From Chloroflexota bacterium (GTDB taxonomy: Bacteria > Chloroflexota > Anaerolineae > UBA2200): a stretch of 64,000 bases of DNA. The translations under genes were made by a program, and so were the position numbers. The DNA is taken from positions 1 through 64,000 of the forward strand of contig JACIWX010000008.1 in assembly GCA_014360755.1 (NCBI GenBank). The letters run 5' to 3'. Under the pieces are notes generated by a model. It was not told where the DNA came from and did not search any database. It saw nothing but the letters and a program-made list of their open reading frames with translations. This document shows, piece after piece, positions 1 to 8,673 of the stretch (position 1 is the first letter of the stretch; every line of letters begins with the position of its first letter).

Positions 1-228
1 AGCCACACGGTCGCCTTTCTTGACCCCCAGTTGTTGCAGGGCAGCAGCGAAGCGGTCGGCAAGGGCATTGAGTTGCGCGTAGGTCAATTTGGCATCCATA
101 AAGATGGTGGCAATCGCGTCGGGGTACTTGCGCGCAGCCTCCTCCAAGTTGGTGTACAAGGGGCGTTCGGGGTACTTGATCGTATGCGGGACTTGCGGCT
201 CATAATTTTTTAGCCAGGGCTTCTCCAT
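1..228 (-). CDS. Acyl-CoA ligase (AMP-forming), N-terminal part
   Basis: The first 76 codons of a gene that runs off the left edge. The translation starts MEKPWLKNYEP and continues through a stretch of the type ligases use before the ATP site (LTYAQLNALADRFAAALQQL, then GVKKGDRVA), so it is probably a long-chain fatty-acid-CoA ligase that activates acids with ATP and CoA. The start is fixed by an AAAGGAGGGAG ribosome site just upstream (about 238-248) and by the promoter at 287-316. It is the second acyl-CoA ligase of the window (the other is at 12328-13839) and appears to have its own promoter. The adenylation and C-terminal domains are outside the window, so substrate cannot be judged. Confidence 0.85.
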   Translation of the reverse strand, partial: MEKPWLKNYEPQVPHTIKYPERPLYTNLEEAARKYPDAIATIFMDAKLTYAQLNALADRFAAALQQLGVKKGDRVA

Positions 229-286
229 TGTTTCCACTCCCTCCTTTGGGTTAATAGTGTGCCATCTCAACGCAAGCGGCACAGAT

Positions 287-316
287 AATATACCATGACT
301 TCTGCAAATATGTCAA
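287..316 (-). promoter_or_regulatory. Sigma70-type promoter for the acyl-CoA ligase at 1-228
   Basis: On the minus strand TTGACA (316-311) is followed after 18 bp by TATATT (292-287). The predicted start of transcription is near 280, giving a leader of about 50 nt before the ATG at 228. The perfect -35 box and correct orientation support it; the spacer is one base longer than ideal. Confidence 0.6.
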
Positions 317-365
317 AAAGCGAATCCTGTGTCTCTACTGCACATGAAACCTCTCTATCCCTTTC

Positions 366-1154
366 TCACCTCCTTCCTTTGTGCCAGGCATAAAGCGCCG
401 CTCCTAAGGCACCCACAGTCTGCGGATCAGCAGGCACAGTAATGCGCTGATTGGATTGCCTGGACAATGCTGCTACCACGCCCACATTGAGCGCAACCCC
501 TCCGGTGAGCATAACTTCTGCTTCCAAACCCACGCGCGCTGCCAATCCCAGCACACGGCTGGCAATCGCCTGGTGTAAACCCGCCGCGACATCTTGTTTT
601 GCCACTCCCCGTGCTATGTGGGAAATCGCCTCTGATTCGGCAAAAACTGTACAGGTACTGCTGATGGCCACAGGATGCTCAGACTGAAGCGCCAATGCCC
701 CAAATTGCTCTATAGGTACATCCAATGCAGCCGCCATTACTTCCAAAAAGCGCCCAGTGCCTGCCGCACACTTGTCGTTCATGGCAAAATCTACCACACG
801 CCCCTGCGCGTCCAAGCGCATTGCCTTGCTATCTTGCCCGCCAATGTCAATGACTGTGCGTACTGCGGGGCATAGATGGAAGGCGCCGCGAGCATGACAC
901 GAAATTTCGGAGACTTCTTCATCCGCTGTCGCAAAGCGCACGCGCCCATAGCCGGTCACCACGGTGTACGCTATTTCGTCAGGCGTTAAACCGCACTCTC
1001 TCAACAGTCGAGCCACCAAGGCTTCAGCCGCCTCCTGTCCGCCATAACCCGCTGGCACTACTCCCCGCGTCAGCAAACGCTGACCTGCATCCAGCAACAC
1101 TGCCTTGACAGTAAGCGATCCGATATCTACACCCAAAAAACATGGCTTGGTCAT
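366..1154 (-). CDS. 2-hydroxyacyl-CoA dehydratase activator (ASKHA ATPase)
   Basis: Homodimeric iron-sulfur ATPase that injects one high-energy electron into a 2-hydroxyacyl-CoA dehydratase (HgdC/FldI family; BadF/BcrA fold). The 262 residues are the usual length. The N-terminal phosphate loop GVDIGSLTVKAVLLD, the cluster-cysteine stretch DKCAAGTGRFLE and the second cysteine stretch STCTVFAESE are all intact, so the [4Fe-4S] cluster shared across the dimer should form. Its start overlaps the stop of the downstream-numbered dehydratase subunit by 4 nt (ATGA), indicating translational coupling with its target enzyme. Benzoyl-CoA reductase ATPase subunits share the fold, but the adjacent two-subunit dehydratase argues for the activator role. 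Substrate unknown. Confidence 0.9.
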   Translation of the reverse strand: MTKPCFLGVDIGSLTVKAVLLDAGQRLLTRGVVPAGYGGQEAAEALVARLLRECGLTPDEIAYTVVTGYGRVRFATADEEVSEISCHARGAFHLCPAVRTVIDIGGQDSKAMRLDAQGRVVDFAMNDKCAAGTGRFLEVMAAALDVPIEQFGALALQSEHPVAISSTCTVFAESEAISHIARGVAKQDVAAGLHQAIASRVLGLAARVGLEAEVMLTGGVALNVGVVAALSRQSNQRITVPADPQTVGALGAALYAWHKGRR

Positions 1155-2380
1155 TTTCTCTCTGCCAATGTTTCCATAAAAGCCTGGATCCGTGTCTTCA
1201 CCGCTTCTGCAGCGAAAGCGCGCGCATCACACATATCGGATTCAATGATCAGGCCAGGCACTCCTGTGCCCTCGGTAATCCTGCGCCTTATCGCATACTG
1301 TCCCAGGGAATATGGCTTGCAGCTACGATTGCAGTGCATGACAAATCCGTCTACATCGTACTCCCGAATCAACCGCTCCATGAGGTGGCTGCGATACTCC
1401 AGGCTCTGGTTGAGAAAAACCGTAGCATAGGCTGTAGCAATCCCTTCCATCAGTTCAGATTGTCCTTCAGGAATTTCCTGGGACCATCCTCCGGTGTAAG
1501 TATCAACCACAAAGCAAGCATCGTAATCCACAAAATAGTTGTAAAAACGATAAAGATGATGCCAAATGGCGATATTATCCCAAAGTAGCCGGTACTTCTC
1601 CTTGGGGATAGCCCCTATGCCGTTTTTCACGCGCATCTCCACCTCGGCTTTGAGATGACGGTAGAAACGGACTGCTCCCTCGGTACCTCTTAATACCACA
1701 ATCGGAGCCATATTCACAAATAGATCAGGAGCATTCAGCGGCGAAGGCCGTGCTTTGCACAAAGCCCGTATCTCACTCCACAACTGTACCGTCTCGTTCG
1801 CCAGGCGAACGGTTCTCTCCAGGCGCTTCATGCTCAAGCGGCGCCCAGTCGTCCTCTCCACAAAACGGATCATTGCTTCTAGCTGCGCTACCACATAAGC
1901 CAACGCGTGCGGTTCAAATGCACCGTGGATAAAGGGAGTATCCAGGATGAAAAGCGGCACCTCATAATGGGCAGCAACTGCCTCATACCATTTGATGACT
2001 GTGCCGCAGATATTGTTGCAAGCAATAAGCAAATCCGGCTGCGGCAATCCGCCCATCGGCGCGCGCTCGCTCTGAAAAACAGAACCCAGGCTAGTGCGTG
2101 CATAAGAACAGAGATCAGGGGAGTAACCTTGTGCCTCCGCAGCCTCACAGAGAGACACTGCTTCTCGGCGCGCCCCACACAGAGCCCCATAATTCTCAGG
2201 ATAAACGGCTATCACGCCCATCGCGCGCAAGATCTCCACTGGTGCACCGCTTGTCACCCACGCAAGGGGTCTGCCCAACCGTGGGAGGCGTATTCTGGTA
2301 TAATGCCATTGCATCAAGCGCTGCAATTCAGCGGCTGTTTTTAGTTTCTTGTACCGTTTCTCCGCCATTTCCCGCTTCAC
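1151..2380 (-). CDS. 2-hydroxyacyl-CoA dehydratase subunit (HgdB/FldC-like)
   Basis: One subunit of the heterodimeric [4Fe-4S] dehydratase that removes water from (R)-2-hydroxyacyl-CoA to give enoyl-CoA by a ketyl-radical route. Family marks: YPENYGALCGA near residue 60, the cluster-type CSYAR motif, LLIACNNICGT, and the C-terminal block VMHCNRSCKPYSLGQ followed by IESDMCDAR and RIQAFMETL. 409 residues is normal. It lies between the second subunit (2447-3589) and the activator, with a 4-nt overlap to the latter. A GTG at 2380 or an ATG at 2368 are both possible starts; neither has a strong ribosome site. The physiological substrate (2-hydroxyglutaryl-, lactyl-, phenyllactyl- or other CoA) cannot be read from sequence. 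Confidence 0.85.
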   Translation of the reverse strand: MKREMAEKRYKKLKTAAELQRLMQWHYTRIRLPRLGRPLAWVTSGAPVEILRAMGVIAVYPENYGALCGARREAVSLCEAAEAQGYSPDLCSYARTSLGSVFQSERAPMGGLPQPDLLIACNNICGTVIKWYEAVAAHYEVPLFILDTPFIHGAFEPHALAYVVAQLEAMIRFVERTTGRRLSMKRLERTVRLANETVQLWSEIRALCKARPSPLNAPDLFVNMAPIVVLRGTEGAVRFYRHLKAEVEMRVKNGIGAIPKEKYRLLWDNIAIWHHLYRFYNYFVDYDACFVVDTYTGGWSQEIPEGQSELMEGIATAYATVFLNQSLEYRSHLMERLIREYDVDGFVMHCNRSCKPYSLGQYAIRRRITEGTGVPGLIIESDMCDARAFAAEAVKTRIQAFMETLAERK

Positions 2381-2446
2381 TCAGAGTACCGAAAAAGCAC
2401 TCTCCATATGTATATGTAGATTTTCTGACTGCGTCGAGACATAGGT

Positions 2447-3589
2447 CTAGGACCCGCGCAGTAATTCGATGAATGCCTGAATGCGGGTGCGCAACTGGCC
2501 TATGGGCGCAGTCAGGTCAGTTTCAATCCAGAGGTGAGGTACTCCTTCATTGGCCAGTGCCTTGGAGAGTAGCACATAGTCGAAAGCGTGGGGTTCGCAG
2601 AACTTGGGTAGTACAAAGACCACACCTTGGGCTCCCGTGCGGTGCACCAGGCTCAGTAAATGCTCCGCGCGAGGATTTGCATCATCGTGTTTGGTTGGGC
2701 AGGGCACACGCTTCAAGTAACGATCTGCCAGTGCGCCAAATGGCTCCTGCGTTTCATCCACCAGCACATCAAAATATCGACTGCCCGTGCACAAGTCATC
2801 CCACACCACCTGGCCGCCTAGTTCATGAACTATTACAGGGATCGTAGGATCATCAAGAATGGCGCCCACCAAAATTACTGCTGGCCCTTGACGAACAGCC
2901 TCTTTCTTTTCCTCCACACTCTGCAGGACCGACTGCAACAGGACATTATGCTCCTCCACGGGTGTCACCATGCCTGACAGGACTAGGGTCCAGAATTGCT
3001 CTACCGTGAATGCCCGGCGATGTTCATAGAGCGTCGCCAACAGGCGACGCTGTTCATTGTACAAAGCAATGCTGGTGCGTAGTGCATCTTCTGTGACCGG
3101 TGCGCCAAAATCCGACTCCAAAACAGCCGCTAGGCGGTGCAACTCGGCAAGGAGATAATCTCGTGCACCCACATTGCTCAACACGGTGGGCAGTGAGAAG
3201 GTGACCAATGGAAATGGCGGGTCCGCCATATGCCAAATGTCCGCCACACATTGCATCGTATCACAGGTATGCACCACTAACAAGCCAGAGAGACAATCCA
3301 GCGCGCCGCTCAGCAAACGTTCTGTTACCATCCGAGCCAGGGCACAGGAAAAAGAAGGGAGATGGGCATTGGCTAACGCTACTTGCCCAGAACCTTGCAC
3401 CAAGCGTACCGGAACAAAGCCTGCGGCATGCAACAACTCAATCGGTGAGTAAGTGCACAGGTAGCCAAAAGCTCGCTTGGTAGGGTAGCGTGTCTGCCAG
3501 TCCTTACAGGGATGAGCCAGGGAATTCCAATCCCACTGGATTTGGTCACCAAGCAGGGGTTCCCTCACCTGAACCACACAGTACACCAC
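2447..3589 (-). CDS. 2-hydroxyacyl-CoA dehydratase second subunit (HgdA/FldB-like)
   Basis: Partner of the previous subunit, same family (HGD-D) but more diverged. It begins with the dehydratase pattern GYLCTYSPIELLHAAGFVPVRL (see residues 42-63), has a Cys-containing VVHTCDTMQCVADIW block where the family places a cluster ligand, and ends with the usual helix RTRIQAFIELL. Start chosen at a GTG because AGGAG lies 4 nt upstream; it is only 8 nt behind the DUF362 stop. 380 residues is within family range. Its placement next to a nearly parallel subunit and the ATPase activator makes a complete three-gene dehydratase system (activator plus A and B subunits). Confidence 0.8.
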   Translation of the reverse strand: MVYCVVQVREPLLGDQIQWDWNSLAHPCKDWQTRYPTKRAFGYLCTYSPIELLHAAGFVPVRLVQGSGQVALANAHLPSFSCALARMVTERLLSGALDCLSGLLVVHTCDTMQCVADIWHMADPPFPLVTFSLPTVLSNVGARDYLLAELHRLAAVLESDFGAPVTEDALRTSIALYNEQRRLLATLYEHRRAFTVEQFWTLVLSGMVTPVEEHNVLLQSVLQSVEEKKEAVRQGPAVILVGAILDDPTIPVIVHELGGQVVWDDLCTGSRYFDVLVDETQEPFGALADRYLKRVPCPTKHDDANPRAEHLLSLVHRTGAQGVVFVLPKFCEPHAFDYVLLSKALANEGVPHLWIETDLTAPIGQLRTRIQAFIELLRGS

Positions 3590-3596
3590 ATGTCTC

Positions 3597-4676
3597 CTAG
3601 AGCAGCCTCAATACATCCTCCACTTTCGGAGGACAGCCACGCGCCAAAGGCAATCCATGCTCCTCGGCAAACTGGCGCGCACAATCGCCCATACAAATGA
3701 CCTTGCCGTGCCCTGCCGGTAACTGGCTAGCGTGGCCCATCACAATATCCAAGCGCCGCCACACTCCGCGGTAGAGGAACTTGAGCTGACGCCAATGGTT
3801 GCTCTTCACTGCCTTGAAAGCGTAATACAACACCCAGTTGCAGCCACTGCACGAATCATGGATGTGCTCATACACATTCTTGTATACAAAATAGCCTTGG
3901 TAATCGAAGGCAAAGGGACGTTGGGCTTCTTCGATGCTCAATCCTACTGTCTCCACAGACGGCAGTGGCGGAATGTGAGGGGCATGCTCTGGAGGAAAGC
4001 CCATCAGTTGTCGGCACACATTGTCCACTTCAATCAGGTCTGTCCCAGCCACCAACACGTTCATTTCTCGTGGGCGGCCGTAACGCCATGGGCCATTGCC
4101 TTCCAAAGCAACAATGCCATCCACAATGGTTAACGCCGGCCGGACAACATCCGCCAAAGCCCGAATGCACTCGTTTAACCCAAGGCGATGGAAACGACGT
4201 TTGTCGGTGGAGGTGAGCAAGCCTTTTTGGTTCTTCATGCCCAGCGTTACACCAGTCTGCACATGCGTCTTCATCTTGGCAATGTTGATATATTCGTGAG
4301 TAAGCAGGTAAATCGGCAATTTGAGCTGACCATAGGGCCACGAAACAGTGTACCGCTCTGCGTGCTCCAAATTGACCAATGTAGCGTCGCAGCGCTCCGC
4401 TACGGCAGCGTAGCCGTTCTTCTGCAAAGCAATGCCAGCGTCTCGCCCGACAATACCGCCTTCACCAATAACTGTTGGCATTCCTGGGAACAACTTCAGG
4501 AAAGCTTCCACAACAGCAGGATCTGTGTACAGCCCTTGTCCTGGTGGCCCAGAATCAGGCACATTCGGCTTGATAAACAATGCTTCGCGTTGAGGACGGT
4601 AGCCAATCAAGCGGAGCAGTTCAGCCATGCTCTGCTCTAAATCATCCCACGTTGCCCGTACAATACCGACGGTCAT
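3597..4676 (-). CDS. DUF362 domain protein
   Basis: 359 residues of the DUF362 family: IKPNVP near residue 36 (the usual KPN), INIAKMKTHVQTGVTLGMKNQKG in the middle (the diagnostic KxKTH...KN block), and a CSGC pair near residue 280. No ferredoxin domain is fused, unlike many DUF362 proteins. The biochemical role of this family is not established; members are often found near iron-sulfur or radical enzymes. The ATG overlaps the stop of the MBL hydrolase (ATGA) and the dehydratase subunit follows after 8 nt, so it is translated as part of the dehydratase unit and may help assemble or protect its clusters (inference). Confidence 0.8.
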   Translation of the reverse strand: MTVGIVRATWDDLEQSMAELLRLIGYRPQREALFIKPNVPDSGPPGQGLYTDPAVVEAFLKLFPGMPTVIGEGGIVGRDAGIALQKNGYAAVAERCDATLVNLEHAERYTVSWPYGQLKLPIYLLTHEYINIAKMKTHVQTGVTLGMKNQKGLLTSTDKRRFHRLGLNECIRALADVVRPALTIVDGIVALEGNGPWRYGRPREMNVLVAGTDLIEVDNVCRQLMGFPPEHAPHIPPLPSVETVGLSIEEAQRPFAFDYQGYFVYKNVYEHIHDSCSGCNWVLYYAFKAVKSNHWRQLKFLYRGVWRRLDIVMGHASQLPAGHGKVICMGDCARQFAEEHGLPLARGCPPKVEDVLRLL

Positions 4677-5509
4677 ACGCCCCTGCTTTCCTTTGCAGAC
4701 GGATCACGCAAATAGGCTTGAATAAGATACACTCCGCGGAAATGCCCCTGCGTCAGGTAAGTGATGTGCGGCTCCTTGCCTAGCAAACGTTTTTGAATCG
4801 CTCGCACGCTATACCCCTGCTGATGTAAATCACGCACCTTTGCCCCTAACTCCTCTAGATAGGCAATTTTCCGCTGAATTTCGGCAGTGGGATGGTTCAT
4901 GCGCACCGAACCACTTCCCGGAAACAGCGCCGTCACCTCCAGAGCAGCAAGTTTTTTGAGGGACGCAATCACTTCATAAATATCATAGTCAGGTCTGGCA
5001 GCACGGTCCTGACCACCAATATACGCATCGCCGGTAAAGAGCCAGCCCATCTTTGGTTCATAGAGACAGATATGGTCTGGGCTGTGCCCCGGTGTGTGCA
5101 GCACCTGAAAACGACAGTGCTCCGTCTCCACCCACTCACCCAGGGGTTGGCCTTGGGAGGGCTTTGGCCATCCCCAGAAGAAGCGGCGGTAAGGTTGTAA
5201 ATATTGTAACTTGGGTTCGGCTAAAATTGGTAAAGCCAAAGGATGTGCCAGGATAGGAACACCGAACACCTGCTGCACCAAGCCATTTGCCCCAATATGA
5301 TCCTCATGGCAATGGGTGTTCACAACTTGTTCCACAGTCAGCGTCCGTGTGGAAAGGGCATCTAACAACTCACGTGCCGTATAGGCACAAGTGGTATCAA
5401 CCAGCAAGCTATCCACCCAATACGCTGCTGTGTGATAAAAGGCATGACCTAAAAAACTGCGCGCCGCACGAAAGGAGATCACTAGGCCATGTTCCCTTAC
5501 TTCGAGCAC
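4673..5509 (-). CDS. Metallo-beta-lactamase-fold hydrolase
   Basis: 278-residue MBL-fold protein. The zinc motif is THCHEDHIGA (HxHxDH) near residue 85, followed by HTPGHSPDH (third-His loop) near residue 157 and the late metal ligand in FTGDAYIGG. The C-terminal part (PGSGSVRMNH and a helical tail with ITYLTQGH) resembles hydroxyacylglutathione-hydrolase-like or thioesterase-like MBL proteins. The position inside a CoA-thioester operon, coupled to DUF362 and the dehydratase, makes a thioester or lactone hydrolase plausible, but this is inference. Metal ligands are complete. Confidence 0.8.
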   Translation of the reverse strand: MLEVREHGLVISFRAARSFLGHAFYHTAAYWVDSLLVDTTCAYTARELLDALSTRTLTVEQVVNTHCHEDHIGANGLVQQVFGVPILAHPLALPILAEPKLQYLQPYRRFFWGWPKPSQGQPLGEWVETEHCRFQVLHTPGHSPDHICLYEPKMGWLFTGDAYIGGQDRAARPDYDIYEVIASLKKLAALEVTALFPGSGSVRMNHPTAEIQRKIAYLEELGAKVRDLHQQGYSVRAIQKRLLGKEPHITYLTQGHFRGVYLIQAYLRDPSAKESRGV

Positions 5510-5533
5510 AATACCTCCATTGCCACCACTAGG

Positions 5534-5980
5534 CTATTGCTCGTCCCCTGTCCCCGAAGCAGCGCACAAGGCATCCCGCACTTCGGGAGGCAAGCGAATC
5601 GGGCGCATGCTTTGCAAGTCAACCAACACTTGCACGGTGTACCCGTTGGCGAGCAAACGCCCATCTTCTGCATGGAGAATCTCATAAGCCAAAGCAAAAC
5701 TGGAACGGCGTATCTCTTCCACCCAAGTACGGATAATCAAGCGCTCATCGAAATGGGCCGGAGCGTGATAATGGCAGTGGGCTTCCACAATAACAAGGCC
5801 AAGCCCACTTTGCTGCCAAACACTGCGGTTTAACCCCAGAGCACGCAAATAGTTGACCCGCCCCACTTCCATGTAGATAAAGTAATTGGCGTAGTAAACC
5901 ACGCCTTCCGCATCCGTTTCTGCATAGCGTACACGGACCTCAGATTCGACAACGCGCGGTTTCTTCACGGTTTCCCTCAT
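5534..5980 (-). CDS. Acyl-CoA thioesterase, 4HBT (YbgC/FadM) family
   Basis: Small hot-dog-fold thioesterase that cleaves acyl-CoA to free acid and CoA. The block RYAETDAEGVVYYANYFIYMEVGR near residue 18 contains the catalytic Asp of the YbgC type (YxETDxxGVVYxxNY). The ATG at 5980 was chosen (148 aa) because AAGGG lies 5 nt upstream; a longer TTG-initiated reading would extend into the inverted repeat at 6001-6080. It lies in the acyl-CoA operon between EtfA and the MBL protein and could recycle CoA or release acids. Confidence 0.85.
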   Translation of the reverse strand: MRETVKKPRVVESEVRVRYAETDAEGVVYYANYFIYMEVGRVNYLRALGLNRSVWQQSGLGLVIVEAHCHYHAPAHFDERLIIRTWVEEIRRSSFALAYEILHAEDGRLLANGYTVQVLVDLQSMRPIRLPPEVRDALCAASGTGDEQ

Positions 5981-6000
5981 CTGTGCCCTTGGAAGTTGAT

Positions 6001-6080
6001 TGTGAAAATAGCAGGGCAAACTCCCTGTGCAGCACCCCGCTCTCAGGAAGAGTATGCCCTGCTATGTGGCTGTTTTCACA
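6001..6080. repeat. Long imperfect inverted repeat between etfA and the thioesterase gene
   Basis: TGTGAAAA at 6001-6008 and TAGCAGGGCA at 6009-6018 pair with TGCCCTGCTA at 6054-6063 and TTTTCACA at 6073-6080, an 18-bp stem interrupted by one 9-nt bulge and a 35-nt apical loop. It lies within the minus-strand operon, just before the thioesterase ribosome site, and has no U-tract after it, so an mRNA-processing or stability element is more likely than a terminator. Confidence 0.6.
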
Positions 6081-6107
6081 CACCTGCGAAAAGGCCGAAG
6101 GATCCTT

Positions 6108-7310
6108 TTATATCTTGCTCCCAGCCCCCACGGCCTTCAGTTGCTTAATCAGCTCTGGGATGACCTTGTACAGATCGCCCACAATGCCCACATCAGCAAT
6201 CTGGAAAATCGGCGCGGAGGGATCCTTGTTAATAGCCACAATGAACTTGGATTCCTTCATCCCTGCTTGGTGCTGAATAGCCCCCGATATGCCACATGCG
6301 ATATAAAGATCAGGGTGCACGGTCTTCCCCGTCTGTCCCACTTGGTGATCATGGTCAATCCAACCTGCATCTACCGCTGCGCGCGAAGCACCAACTTCCC
6401 CGCCAAGAGTCTCAGCCAGTTCCTCAATCAGTTTGAAACCCTCAGGCCCGCCCAAACCACGACCGCCAGATACAATGATCTTGGCATCTTCTAGGTTCAC
6501 ACGGCGTCGTGCCTCTTTGACCACCCGCAGGATATTGATATTCAAATCCTCTTCACTGATATCCACCGGCACACGCTCGATTTCCCCTTGTCGCGATGGA
6601 TCAGGTTGCGGTGCACGCATCACGCCTGGACGCACGGTAGCCATCTGCGGCCTGTGGCGCGGGCAGACAATGGTTGCCATGATATTGCCACCAAAAGCAG
6701 GGCGCGTCTGCAAGAGCAAGCGTTCGCTCTCGTCAATGTCCAATCCGGTGCAATCAGCAGTCAAACCAGTATAGATGCGTTGCGAAATGCGCGGCGCCAA
6801 GTCTCGCCCAACCGTTGTCGCACCAAAAAGCACGATCTCTGGCTTCTTGTTCTGGATTAAATCCGCAAGAACTTTGGCATAGGCATCCGTGCGATAATGT
6901 GCCAACAAAGGATCGTCCGCTAAGTAGACTGTGTCTGCACCATCAGCAACAAGTTCCTTCGCCAAGTGCTCCACATTGTGGCCCAGCAGCACTGCTTCCG
7001 CCTTAGCCCCTAATGTGTCGGCAAGCTCACGCGCCTTGCCCATCAACTGGTGCGCCACTTTGGTCAGCACGCCATCCCGCTGCTCGGCAAAGACCCACAC
7101 ATTGCGGTACTCCTGAACCCTGACCTCGCCTGCTACCCGCACGCCGATAAACAGCGCACCCTCAGGACACTGGTCTACGCAAGCACCGCAGTCCACGCAG
7201 CTTTCATAGATCTTTGCCTTACCATTCACAATCTCAATGGCCCCAAAAGGACAGGCAAAGACGCAGGTACCGCACCCTGTACATTTTTCCAGGTCAACTT
7301 TTAACTCCAT
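6108..7310 (-). CDS. etfA: Electron transfer flavoprotein alpha subunit with N-terminal ferredoxin domain
   Basis: FAD-binding Etf subunit carrying two [4Fe-4S] motifs at the N-terminus: CTGCGTCVFACP (about residues 10-21) and CVDCGACVDQCP (about 39-50). Residues 75-270 form the EtfA domain I and the C-terminal FAD domain has GGRGLGGPEGF, GASRAAVDAGW, VGQTGKTVHPDLY and GISGAIQH. At 400 residues it is longer than plain EtfA (about 320) because of the ferredoxin part. The same architecture is known in the caffeyl-CoA reductase Etf CarE of Acetobacterium. Its EtfB partner is not adjacent: three genes separate them. A clear GGAGG precedes the ATG. A role in electron bifurcation with the acyl-CoA dehydrogenase is plausible but inferred. 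Confidence 0.93.
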   Translation of the reverse strand: MELKVDLEKCTGCGTCVFACPFGAIEIVNGKAKIYESCVDCGACVDQCPEGALFIGVRVAGEVRVQEYRNVWVFAEQRDGVLTKVAHQLMGKARELADTLGAKAEAVLLGHNVEHLAKELVADGADTVYLADDPLLAHYRTDAYAKVLADLIQNKKPEIVLFGATTVGRDLAPRISQRIYTGLTADCTGLDIDESERLLLQTRPAFGGNIMATIVCPRHRPQMATVRPGVMRAPQPDPSRQGEIERVPVDISEEDLNINILRVVKEARRRVNLEDAKIIVSGGRGLGGPEGFKLIEELAETLGGEVGASRAAVDAGWIDHDHQVGQTGKTVHPDLYIACGISGAIQHQAGMKESKFIVAINKDPSAPIFQIADVGIVGDLYKVIPELIKQLKAVGAGSKI

Positions 7311-7354
7311 ATGTTGTCCTCCTTAACGATGTAAAATGCTGCCAAGAACGCTTT

Positions 7355-8599
7355 TTATTGTACCTTCTTACATTGAGCAAGCTGTCTCTCAATCGCTTTG
7401 CCCAACCGCTTGATGCCCTCCTCGATCATCTCTGGGGTAGCAGTCGAAAAGGTCAGGCGAAGCGTGTTCTTCCCACTAACCCCATCTGGATAGAAAGCAC
7501 TGCCTGGCACAAAAGCAACCTTCTCCTCCAAGGCCGCCTTCAATAACTCCATCGAATCCGTGCCTTCAGGGAGAATCACCCACAGGAAAAGACCACCCTG
7601 CGGCCGAGTCCAGCGCACACCAGGTGGAAAATATTTTTCCATGGCCGAGAGCATGACGGCGCAGCGCTCTCGATACATGTTCCGGATGTTTTTCACATGC
7701 TGCCTCAAGAAGCCGCGTTGACAAATATCATTGGCAATCATTTGCACAAAGATGCTGGTGTGCAAATCGGCTGCTTGCTTAGCCTGCACCAACCGACCCA
7801 GTACCCTGGCAGGGGCAACGATCCAACCCAGGCGGATCCCTGGTGCCAGCGTTTTGGAAAAGGTGCTCAAATAAATAGTATTTTCTTTGTGCAGAACGAT
7901 GATTGGAGTGATGTCCTCCCCTTCGAAGCGCAACTCACCATAGGGGTCATCTTCGACAATGAATACGCCATACCGCGCAGCCAGTTCCACCAATTTATGC
8001 CGGCGTTCCAAAGACAGCGTTACCCCAGCCGGATTGTGGAAATTGGGCAAGGAATAGATGAACTTGACACGTTCGCGCTTCAATATGTCCTCCATCAAAT
8101 CCACCCGTGTTCCATCATCATCCAACGGGACGGTTACGAAGCGCGCCTCGTAAGAACTCCAAGCCTGAATCGCCCCTAGGTAAGTAGGGCGGTCCGTGAG
8201 AACTGTGTCGCCTGGGTTGAGAAAGACCTTGCCGATCAGATCAAGGGCTTGCTGCGAACCATTCACAATCAGAATGTTCTCTTCTTCAGCAGGAACCCCG
8301 TACTTCTGCATTTTGGCTACCAGATACTGCTTCAGAGGCGGATACCCCTCGGTTACACTATATTGCAAAGCCTGTGGTCCTTCGTGCTCTAGAATATAGC
8401 GACAGGCTTCTTGAAACTCCCGGATAGGGAACAACTCAGGTGCCGGCATACCCCCACCTAGAGAGATGAGCCCAGGCGTGGACATCAGCTTGAGCGTTTC
8501 ACGAATAATGGAACTGGTCATGCGTTCCGTTCGTTTGGCGAGAGCGCCTTCCCAATCGGTAGTCCATTTGCCATCCCAATTGACCACACTGTCAGCCAT
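7355..8599 (-). CDS. PLP-dependent aminotransferase (LysN / 2-aminoadipate type)
   Basis: Fold-type I aminotransferase of 414 residues that moves amino groups between an amino acid and a 2-oxoacid. SLGGGMPAPELFP near residue 47, YSVTEGYPPLK near 80, the substrate/PLP loop LPNFHNPAG, the PLP-ring Asp in VEDDPYGELRF and the Schiff-base Lys in STFSKTLAPGIRLGW are present. Start ATG 8599 has GGAG 6 nt upstream; the extension upstream is not supported. This subclass includes LysN and related branched or aromatic aminotransferases. In an operon with a 2-hydroxyacyl-CoA dehydratase it could supply 2-oxoacids from amino acids (inference). Confidence 0.88.
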   Translation of the reverse strand: MADSVVNWDGKWTTDWEGALAKRTERMTSSIIRETLKLMSTPGLISLGGGMPAPELFPIREFQEACRYILEHEGPQALQYSVTEGYPPLKQYLVAKMQKYGVPAEEENILIVNGSQQALDLIGKVFLNPGDTVLTDRPTYLGAIQAWSSYEARFVTVPLDDDGTRVDLMEDILKRERVKFIYSLPNFHNPAGVTLSLERRHKLVELAARYGVFIVEDDPYGELRFEGEDITPIIVLHKENTIYLSTFSKTLAPGIRLGWIVAPARVLGRLVQAKQAADLHTSIFVQMIANDICQRGFLRQHVKNIRNMYRERCAVMLSAMEKYFPPGVRWTRPQGGLFLWVILPEGTDSMELLKAALEEKVAFVPGSAFYPDGVSGKNTLRLTFSTATPEMIEEGIKRLGKAIERQLAQCKKVQ

Positions 8600-8673
8600 A
8601 GATTGCTCCTTCCACAATTTTCATTTGGGCTCCGTTGCCCTTCGGATATACAATCATAGTCATAACCCGCTCT

